Counted from the stretch's first letter, positions 27,397-36,888 are shown. The stretch: DNA of 64,000 bases from JAHECW01 sp964641415 (GCA_964641415.1 CAZXMW010000001.1:1-64000), one strand, 5' to 3'. Numbers and translations are program-made. The notes: generated by a model from the sequence alone, not told the origin.

Positions 27397-28656
27397 TCAG
27401 ACGACCTCGAACACCATGCCGGCTCGGCGCAGGCGCTCGAGCAGGGAGGCGCCCAGGGCTGCGGCGGGCGTGAGCACCCCGCCGGAGCTTGTCAGCTCGT
27501 CGCCGTCGACGGCCAGACACAGGGCGGACTCGGCGAGCATTTTGGCGGTCTCTCCGTAGCCGGGGTCGCTGTGGCCGCGGACCCGGGCGGTCACGCCCGA
27601 CGGTATGGCCGTGTCGGCTCTGCTGAGGCCGTGCAGGGTGACGTTGAAGAATCCCCGTTCCCGCGCCTCGCGGTTCGGGCCGTCACCGGGGGAGGGCAGC
27701 AGCGTCCGCTCGAGCAGCCGCCGTGTCGGCCGCCATCCGAGGGCGCCGATGAACCCGCCGAGGCCGCCGGCCAGGGCGGTCGCGGCGAATCGTCCTTTGA
27801 GTCCCGCGGCGAAGCCGGTCACCTCGCGATAGCGGAAGTCGCGCCCGTAGCGCCAGTCGAGAAGTGCGTTGGTCCGCCGAACGACGCGGGTGTTGATGGC
27901 CGCCATCACGAAAGGCCCGGTCCACCTCCCGAGCTCGGGGTCGAAACGGGGCCCGGCGAGGTCCGGACCATCGGGGCCCTGGCGCTCGCCCTCGGGATTG
28001 AGGGCGTAGGGGTCGGTGACGACCCGCCGCACCGCCGGATCCGAACGCGCCTCGTCGAGGACGTTGACCAGGCTCGCGACGGTGCCGCCGGAAAACCCGC
28101 CGCGGCTCGCGCCGAGCACGAAGGTGACGGCATCGAGGGGGGCGCCGTGCCGTTCGATGGCGGTCTCCTGAAGCATCCACGTCCCGAGGTCGGAGGGAAT
28201 CGAGTCGAAGCCGCAGCAGTGGACGATCCGGGCGCCGGATGCCCGGGCGGCCTCGTGATGGCGATCGACCATCGCCCGGATGAACTGGACCTCGCCGGTC
28301 AGGTCGCAGTAGTCGGCGCCGTGCTCGACGCACGACGCGACCAGCTCGGCGCCGTGCTTCGCGTACGGCCCGACCGTGGTGCACACCACCCGGCAGGCGC
28401 TGACCATGGCGTCGAGGCTCGCCCGGTCGTGGCTGTCGGCGACGACGAGCGGCAGCGCCGCGGCCGCCGGCTCGCGCCGTGCAAGCCGATCACGGAGGTG
28501 CTCGAGCTTGGCGCGGTCGCGTCCCGCCAGGGCCAATGCGATCCCGGTCGAGGCCAGCCGGCCGGCCAGATACTCCGCGACCAGACCTCCCGTGAACCCC
28601 GTGGCGCCCCACAGCACGATGTCGTGTTCGCGCGACCGGTCGCGATTTTCGCTCAT
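27397..28656 (-). CDS. saccharopine dehydrogenase-like / trans-acting enoyl reductase family protein
   Basis: 419 residues. An N-terminal Rossmann fold has GATGFTG at 17-23 and LAGRDRAKLE (about 42-51). Conserved TTVGPYAKHG (about 92-101) and CCGFDSIPSDLG (about 147-158) identify the family that contains the mycobacterial trans-acting enoyl reductase and eukaryotic saccharopine-dehydrogenase-like oxidoreductase. It probably reduces a C=C or C=O bond of a lipid intermediate with NAD(P)H, but the substrate is open. GGGGAGG precedes the ATG. It converges on the acyltransferase gene with 135 bases between stops. Confidence 0.85.
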   Translation of the reverse strand: MSENRDRSREHDIVLWGATGFTGGLVAEYLAGRLASTGIALALAGRDRAKLEHLRDRLARREPAAAALPLVVADSHDRASLDAMVSACRVVCTTVGPYAKHGAELVASCVEHGADYCDLTGEVQFIRAMVDRHHEAARASGARIVHCCGFDSIPSDLGTWMLQETAIERHGAPLDAVTFVLGASRGGFSGGTVASLVNVLDEARSDPAVRRVVTDPYALNPEGERQGPDGPDLAGPRFDPELGRWTGPFVMAAINTRVVRRTNALLDWRYGRDFRYREVTGFAAGLKGRFAATALAGGLGGFIGALGWRPTRRLLERTLLPSPGDGPNREARERGFFNVTLHGLSRADTAIPSGVTARVRGHSDPGYGETAKMLAESALCLAVDGDELTSSGGVLTPAAALGASLLERLRRAGMVFEVV

Positions 28657-28793
28657 CTCGGCCTCCCCGGTGTGATTGGCGCCATTGTGCCAGAGCGGGT
28701 CGGGGCGGCGGGCGCTCGGTGGCCCTCCCGGCGCGTCTTGACAGCCGATCAGGCGACCGGTTAGTGTGATTTCAATGTAAACAGATCATGAGA

Positions 28794-28821
28794 TGAAATG
28801 ATTGAACAATGGATCATTTCA
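28794..28821. promoter_or_regulatory. dyad symmetry upstream of a secreted-protein gene
   Basis: TGAAATGAT and ATCATTTCA are perfect 9-bp arms with a 10-base spacer. The surrounding AT-rich sequence (28775-28835) extends the symmetry imperfectly with GATCATGAG and AGAGATCATC. TTGACA at 28738 with a weak TTAGTG 17 bases later could be the promoter. It may be an operator or an RNA hairpin in the leader of the gene at 28898. Confidence 0.45.
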
Positions 28822-28897
28822 GAGATCATCAGATCCGGTCCGCCCCGCCTCTCCTTCGCGTGTGCTGCCGGTCGGTTCGGATTCACGGGGGGTCGCG

Positions 28898-29641
28898 ATG
28901 GAATTGAGACGCGGGTTGGTGGTGGCGGTGATCGTCGTGTCGATCGCGGTCTCGGGCGCCGAGGCGCAGCTCGTGGACGAGGACTTCGACAGCCACGCGA
29001 CCGGCTCGCCGCCGGCGTCGCCGTGGTGGACCTGGGGGACCTCCGGCACCGTGCTGGTCGACGACACCGTGTTCTGGGGGAGCTCGGGAAAGTCGGTGCA
29101 GCTGAATCGTGTCGCCTTTAACTACCAGGCCTTCGCCTTCGGACGGGACTTCCCGCCGATCATCGGCGAGACCGAGCTCACCTACCACTTCCGGCTCGCG
29201 AGCGGCTCCGACCGCGAGGCGCTGTGCGTCTTCGGCCACGACTCGGCGGACCAGAAGGTCGGCTGGTGGGTCAGCCACGGCGGGCAGTTCGGCAACGCCG
29301 TGGCCACCTACTCCGACAGCCAGGGCTGGACCTGGGTGATGGACATCTCGGGCGACACCTGGTACGGCGTGCATCTGCTCATCCACCCGAGCACCCACAG
29401 CTACGACATCACGGTGTGGCAGGACGACAACCCATCCAACACCGCCACCGTCCCCGGGATCGATTTCCGCAACGGGGCGCTGGCCGATACCATCGACCAG
29501 ATCCAGGCGGGCGACTTTTACCAGAGCTACAGCGACATCCGGCCGGCCTGGATCGACGGGATCTTCCTGATCGGCCCCTACGTCTTCGCCGACGCATTCG
29601 AGACCGGCGACACCGGCCAGTGGTCTGCAGGTCAGCCGTGA
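28898..29641 (+). CDS. secreted protein with a jelly-roll-like domain and DGFESG-type tail
   Basis: 247 residues. The signal peptide is about 1-23, ending VSGAEA before Gln. The mature part opens with DEDFDSHATGSPP and is rich in aromatic beta-strands (LTYHFRLASGSD, GWWVSHGGQF, WYGVHLLIHPSTHSYDITVW), which suggests a LamG/concanavalin-like sandwich; no catalytic site is visible. It ends VFADAFETGDTGQWSAGQP, the shared tail. I start at 28898 because the signal peptide begins there; the upstream ATG at 28802 lies in the dyad. Confidence 0.72.
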   Translation: MELRRGLVVAVIVVSIAVSGAEAQLVDEDFDSHATGSPPASPWWTWGTSGTVLVDDTVFWGSSGKSVQLNRVAFNYQAFAFGRDFPPIIGETELTYHFRLASGSDREALCVFGHDSADQKVGWWVSHGGQFGNAVATYSDSQGWTWVMDISGDTWYGVHLLIHPSTHSYDITVWQDDNPSNTATVPGIDFRNGALADTIDQIQAGDFYQSYSDIRPAWIDGIFLIGPYVFADAFETGDTGQWSAGQP

Positions 29642-29809
29642 AATCGGTCGTGTTGATGTGGCTCACACGTCGCGAGGCCTCACCCGCGGTACTCTGAAGA
29701 GCGTCGAGAGCCGAGACAGGCCCCGACGGGGCCGCGGTCGACTTCGAAATCGGCGCAGGACGGGTCCGAGGGCGAGGGGCACTCCGTTACCGGCGCGGGG
29801 GAGGATGCG

Positions 29810-32800
29810 ATGCGTTCACGGTGGACGGGCTCGGTCGTGTGGTGCACAACGTGTGTTCTGGTGGTTGGAACTGTGTTGGCGGTCGCGGCCGCGCCGTCGT
29901 GGGCGGGCGACGCCGGCCCGGCTGATCCGAAATCGCTGAGCGGCTCATACGTGCTCTTCGACCCCTCCGCGGGCGGTGACGCCTGCTGGTCGGCCTCGAC
30001 CACTCAGACCTTCTGCTTCGAGGCGGTGTCGTTCACCGACGACTGGGAGTACGTCGAGAATCTGTGGCTGCTGCTGCCGTCCGACTGGACCGTGTCCGAT
30101 GTCACAGTGACTGCCTCGTCGTGCGCCAACGGCGGCAGCTTCGGCTCCTTCTCGTGGACGTTCCAGACGCCGTCGTACGAGATCGACATCGATCAGCGCC
30201 GCTCCATGAACTCGACCGATCAGTGCACCGCCGTGTACTGTGTCGAGGCGACGACCGGTGCGGGCTCCGGCGACGCCCTGGTGTCGTGGTACTGGGACGG
30301 CGACGAGTGGGACTCGGCACCTCACTGGCCGTGCAGCGACGACGGCTACACGCCGGCCGGCCAGTCGGCATGCGACGAGAGCGTGCAGCCGCGCGCGGCG
30401 ATCCCGGACTGCTCGAGCTTCGGCGCCCTCGAGGGCACGATTCACGACTCCGTCACCTCCGGACCGACCTGCACCGGCGCCGTCGCCGTCATCGATCCGG
30501 GCGGCGTCACCGCGCCGGCCGACGGCGCCGGCGCCTACGGTCCCGTCTACCTCACCGACGGCAGCTACGACGTCACGGGTACCGCCCAGGGCTTCGACGA
30601 CGACACGGTCACCGGCGTCGCGGTGGTCGCCGGCGGCGCCACGACGCTCGATCTGTATCTCGAGCGCCCCGTACTCGACGCGACGCCGACCAGCTTCGAG
30701 ACCACGGTCACCACCGGATCGAGCGACAGCGAGATCCTCGGCCTCGCCAATCAGGGGGTGACACCGGAGCTCGACTGGTCGATCGGTGAGCTGCCGCCGA
30801 CCGAAACGGTGAACCCCATGTCGAGCCCCTCGGCCCCCGGACCGGTGGTGATCGAGCCCGCGCTCGCCGATCAGCTGCGCGCGGGCGGCGAGGTCGGCTA
30901 CCTCATCGACCTCCGCGAGCGCCCCGACCTGGGCCCGGCCCTGACCATGCCCTGGCGGGAGCGGGGCCGCTACGTGGTCGAGGTCCTCCGCGCCACCGCC
31001 GACCGAACCCAGGCCCGGGTCCGAGCCTACCTGGACGACCACCGGGTCTCGTATCAGGCCTTCTGGATCGACAACATGATCGTCGTCGAGGCGTCGAGCC
31101 GTGAGGTGGTCGACGGCCTGCTCGCCTTCGGCGAGATCGAGATGCTGCGCGCCGATCGCGTGCTCGGCGTCATCGAACCGGTGGAGCGGGCTGCGGCGGG
31201 GAGCGACGGCCGTGCGGTCGAGGCCAACATCGGCCACGTCCACGCCGACGATGTCTGGGCCCTCGGCTTCGACGGCGACGGCATGGTCGTCGCCAACATC
31301 GACACCGGCGTCCGCCACACCCACGAGGTGCTCGAGCCCCACTACCGCGGCAACCTCGGCGGCGGCGCCTTCGATCACGACTACAACTGGCTCAGCGGCG
31401 ACGGCGGATCCGCGACCCCGGTCGACGGACACGGTCACGGCACCCACACCATGGGGACCATGGTCGGCGACGACGGCGGCGCCAACCAGGTCGGCATGGC
31501 CCCGGGCGCGACCTGGATCGCCTGCGAAGGCTGCCCCGGCGGGAGCTGCCCGAGCTCCGCCCTGCTGACCTGCGCCCAGTGGATCGCCGCGCCCTACCCG
31601 GTCGGCAACCCGTCGGCGCCGAACCCCGACATGAGGCCGCAGGTGGTCAACAACTCGTGGGGCGACTGCGGGACCTCGTACGACGGCTGGTACCAGGGCT
31701 CGGTGGACAGCTGGCACGCGGCGGGGATCTACCCGGTGTTCTCCAACGGCAACGCCTCCAACTGCGGCTACTCGTCGCCTCCGGGATGCAACACCGTCGG
31801 CAACCCGGCCCGGTACGGCAACGTCACCGGCGTCGGCTCGACCGGGCAGTCCAACGGCGCCTACGCGACTCACTCCAACTGGGGACCGACCGACAACGCC
31901 GACACCGTCAATCCCGCGGGATTCCCCTCGATCAAACCGCAGGTCGCGGCGCCGGGGGTCAGCATCCGCTCGAGCCTCTCCGGCAGCGACTCGGATTACG
32001 GCAGCTGGGCGGGCACGTCGATGTCGGCGCCCCACGTCGGCGGTCTCATCGCGCTGATGTGGCAGGCGGCGCCGTGCCTGATCGGCGACTACGCCCAGAC
32101 CGAGACCATCATCCAGTCCACCGCGGTGACGATTCCGTACACGTCGGGGTGCGGCGGCGAGGGGCCGGGCGACATTCCGAACATGGCCACCGGGTGGGGC
32201 GAGATCGACGCCATGGCCGCGGTCACCGAGGCGACCCTCTACTGCAACACCGACTGGCTGCCGTGGGTCAGCGAGGCGCCGGACGCCGGCACCGTGGCCG
32301 CCGGCGGCGCCGAGGACGTCACCCTGACCTTCAGCTGCGGACCGGACCCGGGCCAGGAGACCGGCACCCTGCGCCTGGTCAGCAACGACCCGTGCGCCAC
32401 GACGCTCGACATCCCGCTGACCCTCCACTGCGAGGCGCTCTCGGGGGTCGATCTCGCCCTGACCAAGACCGACGGCGCAGCGACGGCGGTTCCGGGTACG
32501 TCGATCGGCTACACCATCGTGGTCAGCAACGCCGGACCGGACGATGCGGTCGGCGCCACGGTGACCGACACGCTCCAGGCGGCACTGACCGGCGCGACCT
32601 GGACCTGCGCGGCGGCGGGCGGCGCATCGTGCACCCCCTCGGGCAGCGGGTCGATCTCCGACACGGTCGATGTCCCGATCGGCGGGACGCTGACCTACAC
32701 CATCACGGCCACGATCGATCCGGCCGCGACCGGGGACCTGAGCAACACCGCGGACGTGGCCGAACCGGCCGGTGTCACCGACCTCGACCCGAACAACAAC

Positions 32801-33667
32801 GCGGCGACCGACACCACGACCCTGACTCCTCAGACCGATCTCGCGACGACCAAGACCGACGGCCTCGGCGTGGTCATGCCGGGCGATCCGGTGACCTACA
32901 CCATTGCGGTCAGCGCCGCCGGGCCGTCCGACGCGCCCGGGGCGACCGTGACCGACGCCTTCCCCGCGAACGTCAGCGGAGTGACCTGGAGCTGTCTCGC
33001 ATCCGGCGGCGCGAGCTGCACGGCTTCCGGCAGCGGCGATCTGTCGGACACCGTGTCGCTGCCGGCCGGCGGATCGGTGACCTACACGGCCACCGGCGCC
33101 CTCGACCCGTCGGCGACGGGCGTCGTGAGCAACACGGCGACGGCGACGCCGCCGGCAGGGGTCACCGACGTCGACCCGGCCAACGACTCGGCGACGGACA
33201 CCACCACCGTGGCCGTCATGGCCGAGCTTCACGCTCACGTGTCGAACGGCGTCTGCTGGGTGTTGCCCGGCGACGCGACGAGCTACACGCTGGCAGTGGT
33301 CAACGACGGGCCGGGCGACGCCATGGGCGCTCTGGTCGACGACAGCCCGTCGGTCTGGCTCACCGGGGCGACCTGGACGTGTGTCGCCTCCGGCGGTGCG
33401 GCGTGTCCGGCTTCGGGCGCCGGGGCGATCAGCGAGGCGGTTGACCTCCCGGCCGGAACCTCGGTGGAGTTCACGCTGTCGGGCACCGTCGATCCGGCGG
33501 CGACCGGCCTCCTGATCAACGAGGCGACGGTGACCGCGCCGCCCGACGCCTGGGATCCGACCCCCGGCAACGCGTGGTCGTCGGACTGGGACGCCCTCGA
33601 GCCTCCGGTGTTCTGCGACGACCTGGAGACCGGCGGTACCGGGGCATGGAGCCGGAGCGTGCCGTGA
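29810..33667 (+). CDS. secreted subtilisin-family (S8) serine protease with DUF11 repeats
   Basis: 1285 residues. A signal peptide (about 1-32) is followed by an N-terminal beta domain, a carboxypeptidase-regulatory-like domain (about 205-285), and a propeptide-like segment (about 345-460). The S8 catalytic domain carries Asp498 (NIDTG), His543 (GHGHGTH), an oxyanion Asn in NNSWGD (about 614) and Ser737 (GTSMSAPH). Three DUF11 repeats (about 880-1245, each with LTKTDG-like and TYTI..SNAGP-like elements) form a stalk. It ends VFCDDLETGGTGAWSRSVP, a degenerate form of the shared tail. It is likely a cell-surface or released protease. A broken relative lies at 43000-43500. Confidence 0.93.
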   Translation: MRSRWTGSVVWCTTCVLVVGTVLAVAAAPSWAGDAGPADPKSLSGSYVLFDPSAGGDACWSASTTQTFCFEAVSFTDDWEYVENLWLLLPSDWTVSDVTVTASSCANGGSFGSFSWTFQTPSYEIDIDQRRSMNSTDQCTAVYCVEATTGAGSGDALVSWYWDGDEWDSAPHWPCSDDGYTPAGQSACDESVQPRAAIPDCSSFGALEGTIHDSVTSGPTCTGAVAVIDPGGVTAPADGAGAYGPVYLTDGSYDVTGTAQGFDDDTVTGVAVVAGGATTLDLYLERPVLDATPTSFETTVTTGSSDSEILGLANQGVTPELDWSIGELPPTETVNPMSSPSAPGPVVIEPALADQLRAGGEVGYLIDLRERPDLGPALTMPWRERGRYVVEVLRATADRTQARVRAYLDDHRVSYQAFWIDNMIVVEASSREVVDGLLAFGEIEMLRADRVLGVIEPVERAAAGSDGRAVEANIGHVHADDVWALGFDGDGMVVANIDTGVRHTHEVLEPHYRGNLGGGAFDHDYNWLSGDGGSATPVDGHGHGTHTMGTMVGDDGGANQVGMAPGATWIACEGCPGGSCPSSALLTCAQWIAAPYPVGNPSAPNPDMRPQVVNNSWGDCGTSYDGWYQGSVDSWHAAGIYPVFSNGNASNCGYSSPPGCNTVGNPARYGNVTGVGSTGQSNGAYATHSNWGPTDNADTVNPAGFPSIKPQVAAPGVSIRSSLSGSDSDYGSWAGTSMSAPHVGGLIALMWQAAPCLIGDYAQTETIIQSTAVTIPYTSGCGGEGPGDIPNMATGWGEIDAMAAVTEATLYCNTDWLPWVSEAPDAGTVAAGGAEDVTLTFSCGPDPGQETGTLRLVSNDPCATTLDIPLTLHCEALSGVDLALTKTDGAATAVPGTSIGYTIVVSNAGPDDAVGATVTDTLQAALTGATWTCAAAGGASCTPSGSGSISDTVDVPIGGTLTYTITATIDPAATGDLSNTADVAEPAGVTDLDPNNNAATDTTTLTPQTDLATTKTDGLGVVMPGDPVTYTIAVSAAGPSDAPGATVTDAFPANVSGVTWSCLASGGASCTASGSGDLSDTVSLPAGGSVTYTATGALDPSATGVVSNTATATPPAGVTDVDPANDSATDTTTVAVMAELHAHVSNGVCWVLPGDATSYTLAVVNDGPGDAMGALVDDSPSVWLTGATWTCVASGGAACPASGAGAISEAVDLPAGTSVEFTLSGTVDPAATGLLINEATVTAPPDAWDPTPGNAWSSDWDALEPPVFCDDLETGGTGAWSRSVP

Positions 33668-33856
33668 CCATGAGCCGGGCCGGCGCCGACCGCGCCGGTC
33701 GACTCGGTACCCTGCAGGGCGGCCCCGGACCGGGGCGCCGCTGAACGCCGGAATGGCCTCGGACGATTCGGGATTTTCAAAAGCGAACGGAAACCGGGCT
33801 TCGGTGCGGTGAGCACCGCCGCCAATGGTCGAAGCGGTTCAAGGGGGTGGGGGAGC

Positions 33857-34798
33857 ATGGCTTCAGACGGTTCCGACAGTCGCCGCGACTCGAGCCCGCA
33901 ATCGACATCGCCGCAGGTCGGCTCGCTCGACGACCATGCCGACAACGGGCAGGAACGTCCGGCGCAACGGGTCGAGGAGGATCGAGAGTTCACGCCGGTC
34001 ATCATCAAGCGGATCGACCAGCACCGGCGCCACCCGGACGACGTGCTGGTCTCGGCGATCGCGGAGGGGCTGGAGCAGCTCAATCGGCCGGGCCTGTCGC
34101 TCTGGCTGTCGTCGATCGCGGCGGGTCTGATCCTCGGGTTCACGGCCATGGCGGTCGGCGTCGGCACCGTGGTCGTCGAGCCGCTCGGTGACTGGCCGAT
34201 GCTGGCGAGAGCGGTGGTGGCGATGGTCTATCCGCTCGGCTTCATCATCTGTCTGATGAGCGGCGCCGAGCTGTTCACCGAGCACACGGCGACCGCGGTC
34301 TACCCCGTGCTCGACCGACGGGCGAGCGTGGCGAGCCTGCTGCGGCTCTGGGTCATCGTCATCTTCGGCAACCTCGTCGGCGCCTTTCTGAGCGCAGGTC
34401 TGCTCACCCTTGCCGATCCGGTGGTCGGCGCCCGCGCCGGCTACATCGAGATCGGCCGACACCTGGTCGCGCCGTCGTCGGTTTCGCTCTTGGTCAGCGC
34501 GGTGCTCGCCGGCTGGCTCATGGCCCTCGGCGCCTGGCTGATTCTCGCCAACCCGACCGGCATCAGCCAGATGGTGTCGATCTACATCGTGACCTTCCTG
34601 ATCGGCGCCGGCGGCCTTCACCACTCGATCGCCGGCGCCGTCGAGATCTTCGCGGCCATGCTCGCCACCGCCGAGATCACGTTCGTCCAGAGCGCCCGCT
34701 TCATCGGTCTCGCGCTGCTCGGCAACCTGGTGGGCGGCAGTCTGTTCGTCGCGGTGCTCAACTATGCCCATATCCGCGAAACACAGCGCTTCGAGTGA
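33857..34798 (+). CDS. formate/nitrite transporter (FNT) family protein
   Basis: 313 residues. After a hydrophilic N-terminal 90 residues there are six membrane helices with FNT landmarks: SGAELFTEHT (about 135-144), VIVIFGNLVGAFLSAG, ILANPTGISQMVSIYIVTFLIGAGGLHHSIAG and LLGNLVGGSLFVAVLNYAHI. These are pentameric channels for small monovalent anions such as formate, nitrite or hydrosulfide. The N-terminal extension is longer than in FocA. The ATG at 33857 has GGGGGAG upstream; a GTG 16 codons earlier is the alternative. No neighbouring gene tells the anion. Confidence 0.87.
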   Translation: MASDGSDSRRDSSPQSTSPQVGSLDDHADNGQERPAQRVEEDREFTPVIIKRIDQHRRHPDDVLVSAIAEGLEQLNRPGLSLWLSSIAAGLILGFTAMAVGVGTVVVEPLGDWPMLARAVVAMVYPLGFIICLMSGAELFTEHTATAVYPVLDRRASVASLLRLWVIVIFGNLVGAFLSAGLLTLADPVVGARAGYIEIGRHLVAPSSVSLLVSAVLAGWLMALGAWLILANPTGISQMVSIYIVTFLIGAGGLHHSIAGAVEIFAAMLATAEITFVQSARFIGLALLGNLVGGSLFVAVLNYAHIRETQRFE

Positions 34799-34811
34799 GT
34801 GAGCCTGGAGG

Positions 34812-35033
34812 TTACTTCTCCGGATTCGCCCTCGCCCCGGGCTTGCCCTCTGTGACGTTGTCGTAGAAGCGCTGGGTCGGGTACGCGAAGTCGATGTCGT
34901 CGCAGGCGGCGAAGGCGTCGAGGATGTCCTCCCAGATCGTCTGCCCGGCCGACCGGCGTCGTCGCGGCTCGGTGAGAAAGCGGACCGTGAGCGTGACTCC
35001 GATGTCGGACACCGTGGTCCACACGATGGGTGT
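34812..35033 (-). pseudogene. C-terminal remnant of an MscS-family mechanosensitive channel
   Basis: The minus-strand frame reads TPIVWTTVSDIGVTLTVRFL, then EPRRRRSAGQTIWEDILDAF and DDIDFAYPTQRFYDN, which matches the cytoplasmic C-terminal end of MscS-like channels. Everything upstream (membrane helices and beta domain) is missing: an in-frame stop lies at 35034-35036 and the aminotransferase gene ends at 35038. So only about 70 residues survive. Family assignment rests on pattern memory, not on a search. Confidence 0.6.
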
Positions 35034-35037
35034 TCAG

Positions 35038-36357
35038 TCACCGGAGTCGAGGAGCGGGCCCTTCGACCCATGCCGCGATGGCCTCGATCGCCTCGATGAC
35101 CGACCCGATGTAGCCGGTCAGAAAGCGCTCGCCCAGCGGTCCGTCGCCCGGCCGCTGCTCGGCGGCGGCAAGGGCCCTGGCGCCGTCGAAGTCGACGTAG
35201 GCGAGCCGAGAGGTGAGCTCGTCGGACGGACGGCCGAAGTCGCTGCCCGGAAGAATCGCGACCCCGGTGTCGTCGAGCAGTCTGGTGCACAGCTCGACCG
35301 AGGACTCGATTCCTCGCCTTTTCAGTCGTTGCCGGTGCGACGCGAAGTCGGTGAAGAGGTAGAAGCCGCCCTGCGGTTTGGCGCACGAGATCTCGGCCTC
35401 GGCGAGGCGGGACGCGCACCAGCGGCCGAGGGCGCCGAGAATGCGCCTCGAGTGCCAGAGGTAGCGCTCGATCTCGAGACCACCCTCGAAGGCGCGCACC
35501 GCGGCATGCTGGATCGGGGCGCTGGTCGAGGTGAAGGTCTCGCTGGCGGCCGCCGCGATGGCGTCCTGCAGCCAGGTCAGCGAAGGTGGGATGCAGAACA
35601 CGCCGAGGCGCCAGCCGCCGGCGCCGCACCACTTGCTCAAGCCGCCGCTGACGATCGTGCCCTCCGGGTAGAAGCGGGCCACCGACACGTGCTGGCCCTT
35701 GTGGTGAAGCTCGCCGTAGATCTCGTCCGAGAGCAGGATCACGCTGTACTCGCGGGCGACCCGGGCGAGCTCCTTGAGCCGGCTGACGCTGTACGTGCTG
35801 CCGGTGGGGTTGCTCGGGTAGTTGAGGATGACGATCCGCGGCCGCGACGGATCGGTCCGACACAGCGCCTCGAGCTGGTCCGGGGTCAGGTGCCAGTCGT
35901 CGTCTTCGTGGGTCGGCACCCAGTGGACCTGACGGCCGATCATCCGAGCCTGAGGCGCGTAGGAAACCCAGCTCGGAGTCGGGATGACCAGATCGCCGTA
36001 GTAGACCAGCTGGAGCAGAAACATGAGCTCCTTGGAGCCGGGCCCGACGATGACGTTGTCCCAGGTGAACTGCAGGCCCTGACTTCTGCGGGAGTAGTCT
36101 GCGACCGCCCGGCGCAGGGCATGCAGCCCCTTGACCGGCAGGTAGTCCTTCTGAAAGGCGTTGGCGCGCAGCTCCTCGACCACCGGCACCGGTACCGGAA
36201 AGGGCGACTGACCGAGACCGAGCTTGAAGATCCGGCGACCCTGCCGCCTCAGCTCGTCACTGCGCTCGTTGATCGCCACCGTCGCCGACGGTGTCATCCC
36301 ACGCACGTTGAGATTGAGGTTGACCTGGGGGTTCTTTCGATTGCGTCTCGGGGCCAT
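35038..36357 (-). CDS. PLP-dependent aminotransferase (class I/II)
   Basis: 439 residues, fold-type I. Landmarks: GLGQSPFPVP near the N-terminus, YPSNPTGSTYS (the substrate-site NPTG loop), LLSDEIYGELHH (Asp and Tyr to the cofactor) and SGGLSKWCGAGGWRLG, where Lys242 is the Schiff-base lysine. It should move an amino group between an amino acid and a 2-oxo acid; the substrate is open. I start at 36357, which has AAAGGTG upstream; the frame runs on to 36558 through the dispersed repeat and is rejected there. The only unusual neighbour is the MscS remnant directly behind its stop. Confidence 0.88.
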   Translation of the reverse strand: MAPRRNRKNPQVNLNLNVRGMTPSATVAINERSDELRRQGRRIFKLGLGQSPFPVPVPVVEELRANAFQKDYLPVKGLHALRRAVADYSRRSQGLQFTWDNVIVGPGSKELMFLLQLVYYGDLVIPTPSWVSYAPQARMIGRQVHWVPTHEDDDWHLTPDQLEALCRTDPSRPRIVILNYPSNPTGSTYSVSRLKELARVAREYSVILLSDEIYGELHHKGQHVSVARFYPEGTIVSGGLSKWCGAGGWRLGVFCIPPSLTWLQDAIAAAASETFTSTSAPIQHAAVRAFEGGLEIERYLWHSRRILGALGRWCASRLAEAEISCAKPQGGFYLFTDFASHRQRLKRRGIESSVELCTRLLDDTGVAILPGSDFGRPSDELTSRLAYVDFDGARALAAAEQRPGDGPLGERFLTGYIGSVIEAIEAIAAWVEGPAPRLR

Positions 36358-36391
36358 GGCAACACCTTTCTGAAATCGAGAGACAGCCCAA

Positions 36392-36535
36392 CAATAGCCG
36401 AAGATGAGCGGTTCCGCTGGCTGGGATGCGCCGAGATCCTGATGCGCCGGCAGCTGCGAAAAACGGAGGTACACCCTTCGGTATGTCGAGTGTCTTCGCA
36501 ACCACCCAGGGCGCGGGAGATTGGCGCGGATCGCC
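36392..36535 (-). repeat. dispersed intergenic repeat, copy 2 (about 145 bp)
   Basis: Reverse-strand copy of the element at 20679-20824; in its 87-base core about 63 positions match. It lies directly upstream of the aminotransferase start and could belong to its leader or promoter. Confidence 0.6.
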
Positions 36536-36636
36536 AGCGAGAGCTTCGTGTTCGCCATGTTCGGCCCGGGAGCCGGGTTGCAGGTGCTGGCGCGCTGCCC
36601 GCTGACGGACTTCGACTCGGCGAGCGAGGCGGTGGC

Positions 36637-36888
36637 CGTTTGGGCGTCGTCGCGAGCGTTCCGAACGGCGATGACGTCGACGTCTCGGCGAGCGGCCTGC
36701 CGGAGGGTGCGCAGCTCGACGGCGAGCGAGGTCGTCCGAGCTGGCGGCCCGGCCAGGACGACGTCGGCTCACACGCCATCAAGATCACCGCGACCGACGT
36801 CCGGGGCGCTTCGTCGATCGGGGCCCTGGTGATCGAGGTGTCGGACGAGCTGCCGCCGCCGCGTCAGCCCGGAGGACGACAGCCCTGA
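36637..36888 (+). pseudogene. remnant of an Ig-like (cadherin-type) domain of a lost secreted protein
   Basis: The plus frame reads VSASGLPEGAQLD, then RPSWRPGQDDVGSHAIKITA and DVRGASSIGALVIEVSDE, a typical putative-Ig domain of large bacterial surface proteins. It stops at 36888. There is no start codon, signal peptide or coherent coding sequence upstream in the same frame, so it is probably the last piece of a deleted gene. Confidence 0.5.

Noticed and set aside
33718..33740. Terminator after the subtilase gene (GCCCCGG and CCGGGGC)
   Set aside because: The arms leave a one-base loop and no T-run follows. GC-rich palindromes of this size are common here.
35038..36558. 506-residue version of the aminotransferase
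   Set aside because: The first 67 codons run through the dispersed repeat and have no family similarity. The ATG at 36357 has a Shine-Dalgarno.
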